From Bacteroidota bacterium (lineage in GTDB: Bacteria; Bacteroidota; Bacteroidia; B-17B0; Aurantibacillaceae), in the NCBI GenBank assembly GCA_021323535.1, contig JAJONO010000038.1, positions 1 through 43,265 of the forward strand: a stretch of DNA of 43,265 nucleotides. The letters are read 5' to 3'. A program made the position numbers and the translations under genes. The notes beneath the pieces were generated by a model. The model saw nothing but the letters and a program-made list of their open reading frames with translations. It was not told where the DNA came from and ran no database searches. Of the stretch, positions 27,519 through 36,821 are shown piece after piece; position 1 is the first letter of the stretch, and the number at the start of each line of letters is the position of its first letter.

Positions 27519-28949
27519 ATGACATTCGGACTTAAATACTTAAAGCTGTTTTTTCTATCGGGCCTTCTCACTATATGTACTTTTTCAAAAGCACAATCAG
27601 CATGGGACCTTCAGCAATGTATCAATTATGCCATTGCGCATAATATTAGCCTGAAACAAAGCGCGCTCAGCAATGAGATCAATAAAGTAAATACAGATCA
27701 GAGCAAGGGGCAGGCACTTCCAAGCGTTAACCTTGGAGCATCGCACACATACAACTTCGGAAAAAACATTGACCGTTTTACTAATACATTCGCTAATACG
27801 CAGGTTCTTTCGCAAAACTTTTGGGTTAGCAGTAATGTAGTTTTGTGGAGCGGATTGAGCCAGTACAATACTATCAGGTCAAATGAATACCGTTACCTCA
27901 GCGGTGTAGAAAACCTGAAACAACAAACCAATGATCTTTCTTTAAATGTTGCCAACGCTTATATAAGTGTTGTGTTTGCCGACGAGCTGCTAAAAATTTC
28001 TCAGAATCAATTTGATATTACCAAGGAGCAACTTGAAAGAACACAGAAATTAGTAACCGCCGGCGCTCTTGCCAAAAGCGTTGAATATGACATCAAGGCT
28101 CAGCTTGCCAATGAAGAAGTAAATGTAACCACCGCCGATAACAATTACCAGCTATCGTTACTTAACCTAAGGCAATTGATGAATCTTGACAGTGTCGCAA
28201 ATTTTTCGGTATTGAAACCAAATGTAGATATGCAGGGAGAACAGTTGCTTAATAATAACATTTCTGGTATTTACGAAATGGCTTTAAAAAATCAGCCTGG
28301 TATCAAGAGCGGAGAATACTCGATCATGAGCGCTGAAAAAAATCTTCAGGCAAATAAAGGAAGGATTAGTCCTACCATTAGTTTAAATGCCAGTTTGGGT
28401 ACAGGAACATCGGGACTAGCGAAAGATATTGTTGGCGTAAATTTTACAGGTTATCAATTAAGCGGGATCACTAACAAAGGCGACAGTGTTTATTCGCCTT
28501 TAACAGAAATTGCAACAAGGAAAACCCCGTTTGCCGATCAGTTTAAAGACAACGTAAATAAAAGTATTGGTTTCACGTTAACCGTACCTTTATTCAACGG
28601 GTTATCTACGCACTCGGCTGTAAAAACGGCAAAGATCAATACCCTTAATGCCAGATTAACTCAGGATCTTGCAAAACAAAATTTATATAAAACCATTGCA
28701 CAGGCTTATGCTAATGCAAAAGCGGCGTTGAATAAATATAATGCTACAAAGGCAAGTGTTGAAGCAGCATCTGAATCGTTTAAATATGCGCAACAGAAAT
28801 TTAACGCGGGCGCCATCAGTGCTTTTGATTTCAGTACAGCTAAAAATCGTTTATTCGCTTCGGAAAGTAATCTGCTTCAGAGCAAATACGATTATCTTTT
28901 CAAATTAAAAGTTCTGGATTATTACCAGGGAAAACCATTGGGGTTTTAA
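27519..28949 (+). CDS. TolC-family outer-membrane efflux protein
   Basis: This 476-aa OEP family protein has a signal peptide to about FSKAQ (residue 26), the AWDLQQCINYAIAHN start (28-42) typical of Bacteroidota TolC proteins, two long helical repeats and a C-terminal EKNLQANKG-type helix. It should form the trimeric outer-membrane duct of a tripartite exporter. No membrane fusion protein or inner-membrane pump is adjacent, so the partner is elsewhere. The 82-base gap before it has a weak inverted repeat (AACTTTTA/TAAAAGTT). Confidence 0.92.
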   Translation: MTFGLKYLKLFFLSGLLTICTFSKAQSAWDLQQCINYAIAHNISLKQSALSNEINKVNTDQSKGQALPSVNLGASHTYNFGKNIDRFTNTFANTQVLSQNFWVSSNVVLWSGLSQYNTIRSNEYRYLSGVENLKQQTNDLSLNVANAYISVVFADELLKISQNQFDITKEQLERTQKLVTAGALAKSVEYDIKAQLANEEVNVTTADNNYQLSLLNLRQLMNLDSVANFSVLKPNVDMQGEQLLNNNISGIYEMALKNQPGIKSGEYSIMSAEKNLQANKGRISPTISLNASLGTGTSGLAKDIVGVNFTGYQLSGITNKGDSVYSPLTEIATRKTPFADQFKDNVNKSIGFTLTVPLFNGLSTHSAVKTAKINTLNARLTQDLAKQNLYKTIAQAYANAKAALNKYNATKASVEAASESFKYAQQKFNAGAISAFDFSTAKNRLFASESNLLQSKYDYLFKLKVLDYYQGKPLGF

Positions 28950-28962
28950 TCGTTTTTCAATT

Positions 28963-29002
28963 AACCACAAAGAACGCGAAGGAATCACAAAGTTTACACG
29001 AA
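28963..29002. repeat. Single-arm degenerate repeat, CACAAAG/CGAAG type
   Basis: ACCACAAAG, AACGCGAAG, ATCACAAAG and TACACGAAG follow each other as degenerate units about 9-11 bases long in the gap between the converging TolC and DUF4349 genes. No inverted arm is seen. Confidence 0.55.
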
Positions 29003-29024
29003 GTACATTCGGATGATAGCAGAT

Positions 29025-29729
29025 TTACCCTCTCACAAATAACCACTTCACACCCTTATACAAACCAACAAAAACATAACCAAGGATTCCAGGTTTTACT
29101 TTTTTCTCCATGTGAATGGTAATAGTGGAATATTCGGATAAATGCGCGAGACGTTTTATTTTTCCTTCCAGTACATCTATTTCTCTGTTGAGGCGTTCCA
29201 GTTCTTTTTCTACTTTTAAAGCAGCTTCTACATTTTCGGCTTTCGCTAATAATTCGAGATAACGCACGCGTGCTTTGTTACAATTATCGAGTCGTATCTT
29301 TGAATCGTAATATTCTTCGGTAACATCTTCGCCATAAACCGATTTTCGTTTCAGTTTTCCAATCGGATAAATTTCTCCCATAGCTTTATCAAGATAAATA
29401 GCTTTAACTCTTATGGTTGAACTTTCGGTTCCAATAGTGAGAATATACCCTTCGTATTTTGCCGCCACACGGCTTAAATGCGCGTTCACTGAATCTGCAT
29501 TTTTTACAACCAACGTCATCGACCCATTATAAATAACAACCCGTTCTTCCTGCTTAATATTTTCTTTTTTTGATTCGAATCCTCCGTTATTTCCTTCCGA
29601 CCAACCGGTAGAAGGATTGATTTTTCTTACTTTATAACTTCCTCCGCCACCATAAGCCGGAGCATATGAACGGTGTGAACAACTGCAGAAAGCAATCGTT
29701 ACTGTTAAAAGACAAATAATATTTTTCAT
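29025..29729 (-). CDS. DUF4349 lipoprotein
   Basis: This 234-aa protein has a short hydrophobic lead and Cys17 as a probable lipidation site (AFCSC). The DUF4349 core has RVVIYNGSMTLVVKN, a long helical hairpin near residues 150-195 (EKELERLNREIDVLEGKI) and a C-terminal hydrophobic segment (GILGYVFVGLYKGVKWLFV) that could be a membrane helix. The role of DUF4349 is not established. It ends downstream of the response regulator gene but is separated from it by a terminator. Confidence 0.85.
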   Translation of the reverse strand: MKNIICLLTVTIAFCSCSHRSYAPAYGGGGSYKVRKINPSTGWSEGNNGGFESKKENIKQEERVVIYNGSMTLVVKNADSVNAHLSRVAAKYEGYILTIGTESSTIRVKAIYLDKAMGEIYPIGKLKRKSVYGEDVTEEYYDSKIRLDNCNKARVRYLELLAKAENVEAALKVEKELERLNREIDVLEGKIKRLAHLSEYSTITIHMEKKVKPGILGYVFVGLYKGVKWLFVRG

Positions 29730-29782
29730 GATTGTTTGATTTTACCGAATATAATGAATTTTTAATGCGGAGGTGACACAAA

Positions 29783-29809
29783 TAAAAAAGCGCCTCATTT
29801 CTGAAGCGC
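29783..29809 (-). terminator. Rho-independent terminator after the response regulator
   Basis: On the minus strand GCGCTTCA, loop GAAA, TGAGGCGC forms an 8-bp stem with one G-U pair and a stable tetraloop, followed by TTTTTT. It ends transcription of the response regulator gene 26 bases upstream. Confidence 0.85.
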
Positions 29810-29835
29810 CCTTAATAATATTGTTTCGGTAACTA

Positions 29836-30537
29836 TTAGTTGTTAACTAATAACTTAAAACCTTTCCCATGAATATTAATGATCTCTACTTTAGAATCTT
29901 CTTTCAGGTACTTACGGAGTTTGGCAATGTAAACATCCATACTTCTTCCGTTAAAGTAGTTATCATCGTGCCAAATCGTTTTTAAAGCAAAATTCCTGTC
30001 GAGCACATCGTTTTTATGAACGCACAGCAATCTCAATAACTGGCTTTCCTTTGTGGTAAGCTTTTGTTCCTGGCCCCCATGCTGCAACACCTGTTTTTCG
30101 GAATTGAACTGGTAATCGCCTACTTTAAAGTTCACTTCTTCACTTTCAGTTGAACGTACTTTATTGGTGCGGCGTAACACAGCAGTTACACGCGCCAACA
30201 GTTCTTCCATGCTGAAAGGTTTTGTGATATAATCATCGGCGCCGGCATTGAAGCCTTCGATGGTATCTTCTTTCATGCTTTTAGCTGTTAAAAAGATAAT
30301 TGGAACGTTTTTGTCCACCACCCTGATTTCTTTCGCGAGCGTAATCCCGTCTTTTACAGGCATCATCACATCGAGCAATAAAAGATCGAATTGACCTTTA
30401 AAGAACATGTCCGCGCCTTTTTTACCATCGTTAGCTAATTTGGTTTCAAAACCTTTAGCTTCGAGGTACTCTAATAAAAGAGGTCCTAAGCTATCGTCGT
30501 CTTCTACAAGGAGAATTTTTGTTTTAACAGCATCCAT
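29836..30537 (-). CDS. OmpR-family response regulator, RprY-like
   Basis: This 233-aa protein has a receiver domain (1-120) with acidic residues 13-15, the phosphoacceptor Asp56 in LLLLDVMMP, Thr84 and Lys106 in ITKPF. It is followed by an OmpR/PhoB winged-helix DNA-binding domain (about 138-232). The histidine kinase 78 bases upstream is its evident partner. Sequence and order resemble the RprX/RprY pair of Bacteroidota. The intervening sequence carries TTAAC-rich repeats that could be an autoregulatory site. Confidence 0.95.
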   Translation of the reverse strand: MDAVKTKILLVEDDDSLGPLLLEYLEAKGFETKLANDGKKGADMFFKGQFDLLLLDVMMPVKDGITLAKEIRVVDKNVPIIFLTAKSMKEDTIEGFNAGADDYITKPFSMEELLARVTAVLRRTNKVRSTESEEVNFKVGDYQFNSEKQVLQHGGQEQKLTTKESQLLRLLCVHKNDVLDRNFALKTIWHDDNYFNGRSMDVYIAKLRKYLKEDSKVEIINIHGKGFKLLVNN

Positions 30538-30540
30538 ATT

Positions 30541-30612
30541 AATTAAATGTTAAATGTTAAATTTTAACTTAAAGGTAATCATTAACCGTGCCAATTTTAA
30601 CAGTTTTAACAA
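30541..30612 (-). promoter_or_regulatory. TTAAC-rich repeats upstream of the response regulator
   Basis: Read on the minus strand, GTTAAAA occurs three times and TTTAACA twice in tandem (7-base period) just before the response regulator ATG. OmpR-type regulators bind tandem direct repeats, so an autoregulatory operator is possible. AT-rich chance repetition is the alternative. Confidence 0.35.
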
Positions 30613-30615
30613 ATG

Positions 30616-32157
30616 TTAAGAAATGGGCAGGTGTACTTTAAAGGTGCTGCCTTTACCTGGGTCGCTTTCAACGGCTATGGTTCCGTTGTGTTTTAATACC
30701 ACCGCCAAAACGTACGAAAGCCCTAAACCAAAGCCTTTTACATTGTGTACGTTACCTGTTGGTACCCTATAGAACTTATCGAAGATCTTACGCTGGTTTT
30801 CTTTGCTGATGCCTATGCCATTATCCTTTACCTCTATCAAAATGCCTTCGGCTGTATTTGAAGTAGTGATAACAATTTCGGGAACCCCGCGGGTATATTT
30901 TATAGCATTATCTATCAGGTTGAAGATAATATTGGTCAGGTGCACGCGATCGGCCTGAAGCTTAAATTTTTGTGCCTTTAAGAACGTCTGGATATTTCCC
31001 TGTCTCTGGCTGATTAAAAGTTGGGTATTATTAATAGCGCTATTAATAATGTCGTGCACATCCACTTCGCTCAGCTTCAACTTAAATTCGCCTTTATCGA
31101 GAATAGATGTCTGAAGAATACTTTCAACCAACACGCTCAAACGCTTATTCTCGTCGCGGATCATTTTTAAGAATCGCTGCTGTTTTTCGGGCGTTTGAGA
31201 AATACTACTATCGCTCAACATTTCGCTTGCTAATGATATTGTACTGATTGGCGTTTTAAACTCATGCGTCATGTTACTGATGAAATCATTTTTGATAACA
31301 GACAGTTTCTTCTGCTTGAGATTGCTCGCCATGATGTAATAGAACGAAAAGATGAGGATGGCAATTACGGCCGACGACATAGTGAGCAACATCCACATGC
31401 TACGGAACACTGTTCTGTCCTGGTCGGGAAAACGTACAATTAAAAACTGCGGCTCAACAAAACGGTTGCTCGGCGATAAACACACTTTATATCCTTCACC
31501 TAACGAATCAGAGAAGTTTTCTGCCATTTTAAGATCGCCATGATTATGCCCGCCAGGATTAAGCGACGTAACCATGTAATAAAATTTCGATCTGATCTTC
31601 TGTTTCTTCAATTCAGACCTCAGAATAGAGTCAAGTAAAAGCGTATCTACTTTTTGTTTGTAGTTCTTATAAAAATTCTGCTCTATCGTTTCGTCAAAGA
31701 TATCGTCGCCTGCAGGAATTCCCTGGAAAAGATCATTGCTTTTAGATTGTAGTTTTTGTTTCGGGTTTTTAAAACTATTGAAGAATGTTTTTGCAAGGGG
31801 TGAAAGATTGAGCGAATCTACTGGAAGTACCTTTGAAGAATACTGGCTGGAATGCACGCCATTACTGTCAATACTAAGGGTAGTAAACACATCGAAAGTG
31901 TATCCGATCTTTTTGCCATCAAACAAAACAGGTTGCCTGATACCCTGTATCCTTTTCTTGATTTTTTTGTAAGAAGTAGTGGTATCAAAACGCTCAAGTT
32001 TAGAAGATGTATTATCAAGCGCGTCGTTTACGTTTTGTATGAATAGTTCCTCGTTTGCCCTGAAGTCGCCTTTAATAAGGTAAACCTGGATTAAAATAAG
32101 AGCAAGCAGGGCTACGGAAAACAACGAAATGATTATGGTTAAAACACGTTTATTCAC
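30616..32157 (-). CDS. Membrane sensor histidine kinase, RprX-like
   Basis: This 513-aa kinase has two membrane segments (about 7-28 and 254-277) bounding a periplasmic sensor of about 225 aa. It continues with a HisKA domain with His298 in MTHEFKTPIS and a HATPase_c domain with the N-box LIDNAIKYT, the G1 box VKDNGIGIS and the GLGLSYV G2 box. There is no HAMP domain. The start is GTG, because an in-frame stop lies just upstream. It pairs with the response regulator 78 bases downstream. A -7 element TACCTTTG ends eight bases before the start codon. Confidence 0.94.
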   Translation of the reverse strand: MNKRVLTIIISLFSVALLALILIQVYLIKGDFRANEELFIQNVNDALDNTSSKLERFDTTTSYKKIKKRIQGIRQPVLFDGKKIGYTFDVFTTLSIDSNGVHSSQYSSKVLPVDSLNLSPLAKTFFNSFKNPKQKLQSKSNDLFQGIPAGDDIFDETIEQNFYKNYKQKVDTLLLDSILRSELKKQKIRSKFYYMVTSLNPGGHNHGDLKMAENFSDSLGEGYKVCLSPSNRFVEPQFLIVRFPDQDRTVFRSMWMLLTMSSAVIAILIFSFYYIMASNLKQKKLSVIKNDFISNMTHEFKTPISTISLASEMLSDSSISQTPEKQQRFLKMIRDENKRLSVLVESILQTSILDKGEFKLKLSEVDVHDIINSAINNTQLLISQRQGNIQTFLKAQKFKLQADRVHLTNIIFNLIDNAIKYTRGVPEIVITTSNTAEGILIEVKDNGIGISKENQRKIFDKFYRVPTGNVHNVKGFGLGLSYVLAVVLKHNGTIAVESDPGKGSTFKVHLPIS

Positions 32158-32164
32158 GGGAGAT

Positions 32165-32172
32165 CAAAGGTA
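32165..32172 (-). promoter_or_regulatory. Candidate -7 element just before the histidine kinase
   Basis: TACCTTTG on the minus strand fits TAnnTTTG exactly and lies 8-15 bases upstream of the GTG start. No convincing -33 element is seen at the usual spacing, so this is tentative. If used, the mRNA would be nearly leaderless. Confidence 0.35.
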
Positions 32173-32303
32173 GTTTTAAATGCCAAAGTTCATAGCTAAT
32201 AAATGTAAAAAATACTTAATAGGGCCCTAAAAACAGCTTATTGATATTTTTTATTTAATTTTACGAATGCTTTACGGGACCATTTTTAAAGCTGTTGTGT
32301 AGA

Positions 32304-33749
32304 ATGAAAAAATCTCCCGCTAATATCAAAGACCTTAAAGCAGAAGTCGCACGCCTAAAGCGGGAAAACGAACGTTTAAAAAAGGAAAAGAAATTTACTG
32401 TTGACAAACCAACTGTTAAAGTTCCAAAGCCGATAAAACCCATTTTTGATAAGGCACAAATTACAGTAGGAAAGTATTTCGATTCATTAAAATTAAATCC
32501 ATCTAAAGGCAGTATTGAAATAGGAGGCGAACGTTACATTCTTGTACGTGCTTCGGCCCTGTCAATGGAATTTTTAAACTCCTTTAGTCAGTTTTACAGC
32601 GACCGTGGGGAAGAAGAAGCTTTAAACATTGGGAAGAACATGTTGTTTGATCTTGCCCACGTTTTAGGAATTGAGGATGCCAACAACTTCCACCGTAAAA
32701 TGAATTTGCAGGATCCTATCAGTAAATTATCAGCGGGTCCTGTTCACTTCGCATATTCCGGCTGGGCCTTTGTAGATATTCTGAAAGAAAGCAAACCCAG
32801 TCCTGACGAAAATTTTTTCATCAAATACAATCATCCTTATTCGTTTGAAGCAGACAGTTGGGTAAAAGCTAAGAAAAAATCGAAGACAACGGTGTGTATT
32901 ATGAACGCCGGTTACTCAAGCGGCTGGTGCGAAGCCAGTTTTGGAATTCCTTTAACCGCGGTGGAGATCAGCTGCAAAGCAAAAGGAGATAAGTGTTGTA
33001 CGTTTATCATGGCACCGCCTCACAAGATCGATCATTATCTGCAACAGGAAAAAACTTATTCCAAAGAAGCGGATGTTAGTATTCCTGCATTTCTTGAACG
33101 TAAGAAAATTGAAGAAAAGGTAAAATCTTCATTGGTAGAAAAAGAAGTTTTACTCAAAGAAATTCACCATCGGGTAAAAAATAATTTACAGATCATTTCA
33201 AGTCTTCTTAATCTTCAGGCCGAAAAAATTGAAGATGAAACGGCGAGGGAAAAATATATTGAAAGTATAGGCCGTATAAAATCCATGGCCATTATACATG
33301 AATTGTTATACCGTTCTAAAAATCTTTCCACCATTCAAATACGCGAATACCTGGATGAATTGGTAAGTTTTATCTCTCAGACATACAACCTTAGAAGCGC
33401 CATTAAAGTTGATCTTCAATTCGACATTAATAAAGAAAGTATAGATATTAATAAAGCGATTCCATGTGGCATCATTATCAATGAGCTTTTATCCAACGCG
33501 TTCAAATACGCTTTCCCTGATGAAAAAAAGGGAACCATTACTGTAGAGTTTACAGGCACGGGAAAGAAACATTATAAACTAAAAGTTTCTGATGATGGTG
33601 GAGGAATAGCGGATAACGTTAATCTCGACAATCCCGAAACACTGGGCCTTCAGCTCATCTATTCCCTCGTTGAGCAGATCGACGGAAAAATAAAAGTTAT
33701 TTCTTCTTCGAGAGGAACAGCATTTACGATTGTTTTCTCTGCAGATTAA
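32304..33749 (+). CDS. Soluble histidine kinase with N-terminal V4R domain, HisKA_2 type
   Basis: This 481-aa cytoplasmic protein has an N-terminal coiled coil (8-32). A V4R (4-vinyl reductase) domain spans about 70-240, with the terminal Cys cluster CKAKGDKCC (224-232) preceded by GWCEASFG. After a linker come a HisKA_2 dimerisation domain with [12 protein letters not shown] (285-296) and a HATPase_c domain (DDGGGIAD). V4R domains bind small hydrophobic molecules or metals in other proteins. There is no membrane segment, and no response regulator is adjacent. A TTG at 32295 is rejected in favour of ATG 32304. It converges with the PAS kinase at 33868. Confidence 0.9.
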   Translation: MKKSPANIKDLKAEVARLKRENERLKKEKKFTVDKPTVKVPKPIKPIFDKAQITVGKYFDSLKLNPSKGSIEIGGERYILVRASALSMEFLNSFSQFYSDRGEEEALNIGKNMLFDLAHVLGIEDANNFHRKMNLQDPISKLSAGPVHFAYSGWAFVDILKESKPSPDENFFIKYNHPYSFEADSWVKAKKKSKTTVCIMNAGYSSGWCEASFGIPLTAVEISCKAKGDKCCTFIMAPPHKIDHYLQQEKTYSKEADVSIPAFLERKKIEEKVKSSLVEKEVLLKEIHHRVKNNLQIISSLLNLQAEKIEDETAREKYIESIGRIKSMAIIHELLYRSKNLSTIQIREYLDELVSFISQTYNLRSAIKVDLQFDINKESIDINKAIPCGIIINELLSNAFKYAFPDEKKGTITVEFTGTGKKHYKLKVSDDGGGIADNVNLDNPETLGLQLIYSLVEQIDGKIKVISSSRGTAFTIVFSAD

Positions 33750-33760
33750 ACCTTCTATTG

Positions 33761-33868
33761 GTTCTCGCTGAAGGCGCAAAATGAGCCGAGTTCGCAGAAT
33801 ACTATTATTAATTGGCATTTCGAACTATCTCCTCGAACTCAGCTTATTCTGCATTTTCCTGCGAGAAC
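33761..33868. repeat. Long imperfect inverted repeat between convergent kinases
   Basis: The left arm (33761-33793, GTTCTCGCTG ... GAGTTCG) matches the reverse complement of the right arm (33834-33868, CGAACTCAGC ... GCGAGAAC) over about 34 bases with several mismatches. It fills the gap and touches the stop codon of the minus-strand kinase. As a hairpin it could act as a bidirectional transcription barrier. Confidence 0.72.
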
Positions 33869-35274
33869 TAAACAACCGGCACATTAATAGTTATGGCAGT
33901 TCCTTTATTATTGGAGGAAATTTTCATGTCGCCATTTAACAATGCTACCCGGTTTTTGATATGCTGCAACCCAATGCCTTTTAAAGAGGCTTGCGACGAA
34001 TCAAATCCTTTTCCATTGTCTCTTACTATAAGTTCGAGTTCTTTTTTTGTAAGTTTTATTTTTATTTGCCCGTCCTTTGCTTCAGAATGTTTTATGATAT
34101 TATTCAGTAATTCCTGCACGATTCTAAAAATGGAATACTCAAATTTTTCAGGTAATCTTTTTTCCAGTCCTTCTATCTTGATCTGAATAGAAGGTTTGCT
34201 GTCAACTATAATTTTTGCGATAAGGCTTTCAAGAGCAACAGCAACACCATGGTCGCGTAAAGAACTTGGTACCAATTCATACGAAACAGTTCGTGCATCT
34301 TTTATAGCTTGTTGCAGGATCGAATAAACATTGTCTTTCTTTTCCTGATCCTGTTCAGTAGCCACATTGATCATATCAAGTCTTGTATGCATGGCATAAA
34401 GCAGTTGCGCAACACCATTATGCAAAGCTTCGCCAATGCGTTCACGCTCCTGTTCCTGTGCAAGAATAATAGCATTAAGAGTTTCTTTTTGTTGTTCGAG
34501 TAAAGTTTGTTGCGCCTTTTTATGTTCGGTGATATCTTCAGAACTTATCAGTAATCCGTCATCCAGTTTTACAACCATTAGCCGGAACCAGTAATCTGTA
34601 TTTTCATGAGGATAATGGGTTTCGAATTGCTGAGGCTCGCCCCCTTCCGCGATGATCACGTAGCGTTCAAATAAACCAAGTTCTTTAATGTGTGGGTAAA
34701 CTTCAAGATACCGGTTTCCTTCCTTAGCAATATTGTAACGGTATTCCTTTGCTTTCTTGCTTATCAGCAACCATTCAAAATCAACTATTTTGTTTTCGGT
34801 ATTGCGAATAGAGCGCAAGACGGTTAATCCGGTTAACGAAGTGTCAAAAGCAGTCTGAAGCGTTTCCTTACTTCTTTGTAACTCGAGCTCTGTTCTTTTT
34901 ATTTCTGTAATATCTTCCCAGGTATGAACTAAACGATTTTCATCAAGGGGCGCGTTTGACAAGAGCACCCAATGTTGGCTCCCTGCAAATTCAGCGTGCT
35001 TCACATAACTATTAGGTTTTCCGCTTTCGAGCGCTTCTACGAAACTTTTTATTTGTGAAATGCCGTCATCTCCATGATCACTTAACAGTTTACCTGTCAT
35101 GTCTTTTCCAAGTGCCTCAAGTGTTCGTTTATTTATAAACTCATGAATAAAATCAATTACTTTTCCTTCTTCATTACGAACTGCTTTGTATACAGCGATC
35201 CCAATATTGGGTGCGTCCAGTATTCTTTGTAGAAGTTCTTTTTCAAATAATGTATTTTCTCCTTCTGTTACCAT
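33868..35274 (-). CDS. Soluble PAS-PAS histidine kinase, NarL-partner type (HisKA_3)
   Basis: This 468-aa kinase has two PAS domains (about 11-128 and 140-255), each followed by EDITE-type ends, then a HisKA_3 domain with His285 in ERIGEALHNGVAQ and a HATPase_c domain (DNGKGFD, GIGLQHIKNRV). It has no membrane segments. ATG at 35274 is preferred: the reading frame stays open to 35409, but that would overlap the flavoprotein gene and add 45 residues that do not fit the family. The partner LuxR/NarL-type regulator is not in the window. Confidence 0.9.
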   Translation of the reverse strand: MVTEGENTLFEKELLQRILDAPNIGIAVYKAVRNEEGKVIDFIHEFINKRTLEALGKDMTGKLLSDHGDDGISQIKSFVEALESGKPNSYVKHAEFAGSQHWVLLSNAPLDENRLVHTWEDITEIKRTELELQRSKETLQTAFDTSLTGLTVLRSIRNTENKIVDFEWLLISKKAKEYRYNIAKEGNRYLEVYPHIKELGLFERYVIIAEGGEPQQFETHYPHENTDYWFRLMVVKLDDGLLISSEDITEHKKAQQTLLEQQKETLNAIILAQEQERERIGEALHNGVAQLLYAMHTRLDMINVATEQDQEKKDNVYSILQQAIKDARTVSYELVPSSLRDHGVAVALESLIAKIIVDSKPSIQIKIEGLEKRLPEKFEYSIFRIVQELLNNIIKHSEAKDGQIKIKLTKKELELIVRDNGKGFDSSQASLKGIGLQHIKNRVALLNGDMKISSNNKGTAITINVPVV

Positions 35275-35335
35275 AATTAAATAAAAAGGAACCGATAAAA
35301 TTAATGGCGCCAGTATTTTAAATAAACGCCTATAA

Positions 35336-36811
35336 TTAGTGTAAACTCTCAATAGGTGTACAAACTCCGTTCTCGCAGACATAACATTTGAGTCTGTCTT
35401 TGAACACATAAGGTTTGTAGATGGATTTATTCAGCAGCATTCTCAAACATTCCTGAACACCTTCAATGATACTTGGATGTGGGTGCATCATATCGGCCAG
35501 TTCGCGGATGCCCTGATTGGTATAAATGAGATAGGCCACGCCTTGTATTGCGCTGCTGGCATGCTCGCCAACCACACGCATACCCAGGATGCGCATACCG
35601 TTATCGTTCGTAACTATAATTTTAAAAAAACCTTTGGTTTTGCGCATTGCAATAGCGCGTGCGTTGGTAGTATAATCCAGCTTCACCACTTTATGCGCAA
35701 TTCCTTTCGTACGGCATTCCAGTTCGCTCATGCCCACTGCGGCAACTTCAGGATTTAAAAACATAATGGTGCTAATGTTCTTGTAAGAAAGCGGTTTTAC
35801 AGTAGGGCCAAACATACGAACAACAGCATGACGCGCTTCACGTTCGCCAACATTTACCAGGGCTACTTCGGTAGTAACATCGCCGGCTACGTAAATATTA
35901 CTTACGTTAGTTTGCGTATCATCGTCCCACACCGAACCTCTTTCGTTCAGTTTTACACCTACGTTTTCAAGTCCGAGGTGTTCAACATTTGCACAGCGAC
36001 CAATGGAAACAAGCGCTTTATCAACTGTAAGAATCTCTGTTTGTCCGTTCTTATATTCCAGTTCATATTCTACCTTACCATTCCTGATCTCCATTCGTTT
36101 GAGTGACGCACCATGATGAACATGCGCGCCATGGGCTTCAAGATTATTTTTTACGACGTTGGCCACATCTTCATCTTCGAAAGGAAGAATACGATCGGCT
36201 TTATCAATAAGGTATACCTTTGTTTTTCCGAAAGCCGAGAAGATCGTAGCAAATTCGCAACCGATAACACCGGCGCCAAGCACCACCATGCTTTCGGGCC
36301 ATTCGGTAAAATTCCGGATGCCATCACTGGTTACTATTACTTTTTCATCTACAGTAATATTTGCAGGGGTACGCGGACGACTACCCGTTGCAATAAGAAT
36401 ATTTTCGGCGGTAACTCTTTTTACAGAACCATCGTCTTTCTTGATCTCAACAGTTTGTTTATCGATTACCTGCGCCCTGCCTTTTTCATAAAAGAATAAT
36501 TTTTTAGGAAGTTTCTGAAGCAACTGCAGATGAACTGTCATTTGCGTTTTACGTTCGAAAACTGCTTCGTTTACAATCCTGGCAATATCATCGAATTTAA
36601 CTTCGTAACCAGGAATCATTTCGCGGATGGACGCTACTTTAAGGGCCTGTTCCCAGAGGGTTTTTGATGTAAGAACCCCATCATAAACACCCGCGCCGCC
36701 AATCCTTTTCTTTTCAACCAGTAATACTTTTTTGCCAAAATCAATGGCACGCATGGCGCCCGCATATCCACTGGGGCCGCCGCCTATTACCACAAGGTCG
36801 TAATGTTCCAT
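35336..36811 (-). CDS. Dihydrolipoamide dehydrogenase-like flavoprotein lacking the redox disulfide
   Basis: This 491-aa protein has the two-dinucleotide fold of the pyridine nucleotide-disulfide oxidoreductases. The FAD site is GGGPSGYAG (10-18), the NAD(P) site VLGAGVIGCEFA and the second FAD motif NIYVAGD. The C-terminal dimerisation domain has His445 and Glu450 in HPHPSIIE. Where the family has CLNVGC, this protein has Gly41 and Val46 (GGAGVYDGVLTSK), so no active-site disulfide can form. An extra C-terminal tail has CYVC (476-479) and Cys484. It may be a transhydrogenase-like or electron-transfer flavoprotein; the function is unassigned. Confidence 0.85.
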   Translation of the reverse strand: MEHYDLVVIGGGPSGYAGAMRAIDFGKKVLLVEKKRIGGAGVYDGVLTSKTLWEQALKVASIREMIPGYEVKFDDIARIVNEAVFERKTQMTVHLQLLQKLPKKLFFYEKGRAQVIDKQTVEIKKDDGSVKRVTAENILIATGSRPRTPANITVDEKVIVTSDGIRNFTEWPESMVVLGAGVIGCEFATIFSAFGKTKVYLIDKADRILPFEDEDVANVVKNNLEAHGAHVHHGASLKRMEIRNGKVEYELEYKNGQTEILTVDKALVSIGRCANVEHLGLENVGVKLNERGSVWDDDTQTNVSNIYVAGDVTTEVALVNVGEREARHAVVRMFGPTVKPLSYKNISTIMFLNPEVAAVGMSELECRTKGIAHKVVKLDYTTNARAIAMRKTKGFFKIIVTNDNGMRILGMRVVGEHASSAIQGVAYLIYTNQGIRELADMMHPHPSIIEGVQECLRMLLNKSIYKPYVFKDRLKCYVCENGVCTPIESLH

Positions 36812-36821
36812 AATACAGCTG

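Noticed and set aside
27509-27535. Eight-codon leader ORF overlapping the TolC start
   Set aside because: ATGCAGG... to TAA is open by chance at this length; no attenuator structure is seen.
35275-35409. N-terminal extension of the PAS kinase with a hydrophobic stretch
   Set aside because: The extension overlaps the flavoprotein coding sequence and is not kinase-like; ATG 35274 is clean.
36113-36499. Two plus-strand frames (110 and 128 codons) opposite the flavoprotein
   Set aside because: Antisense frames without start context or protein-like features.
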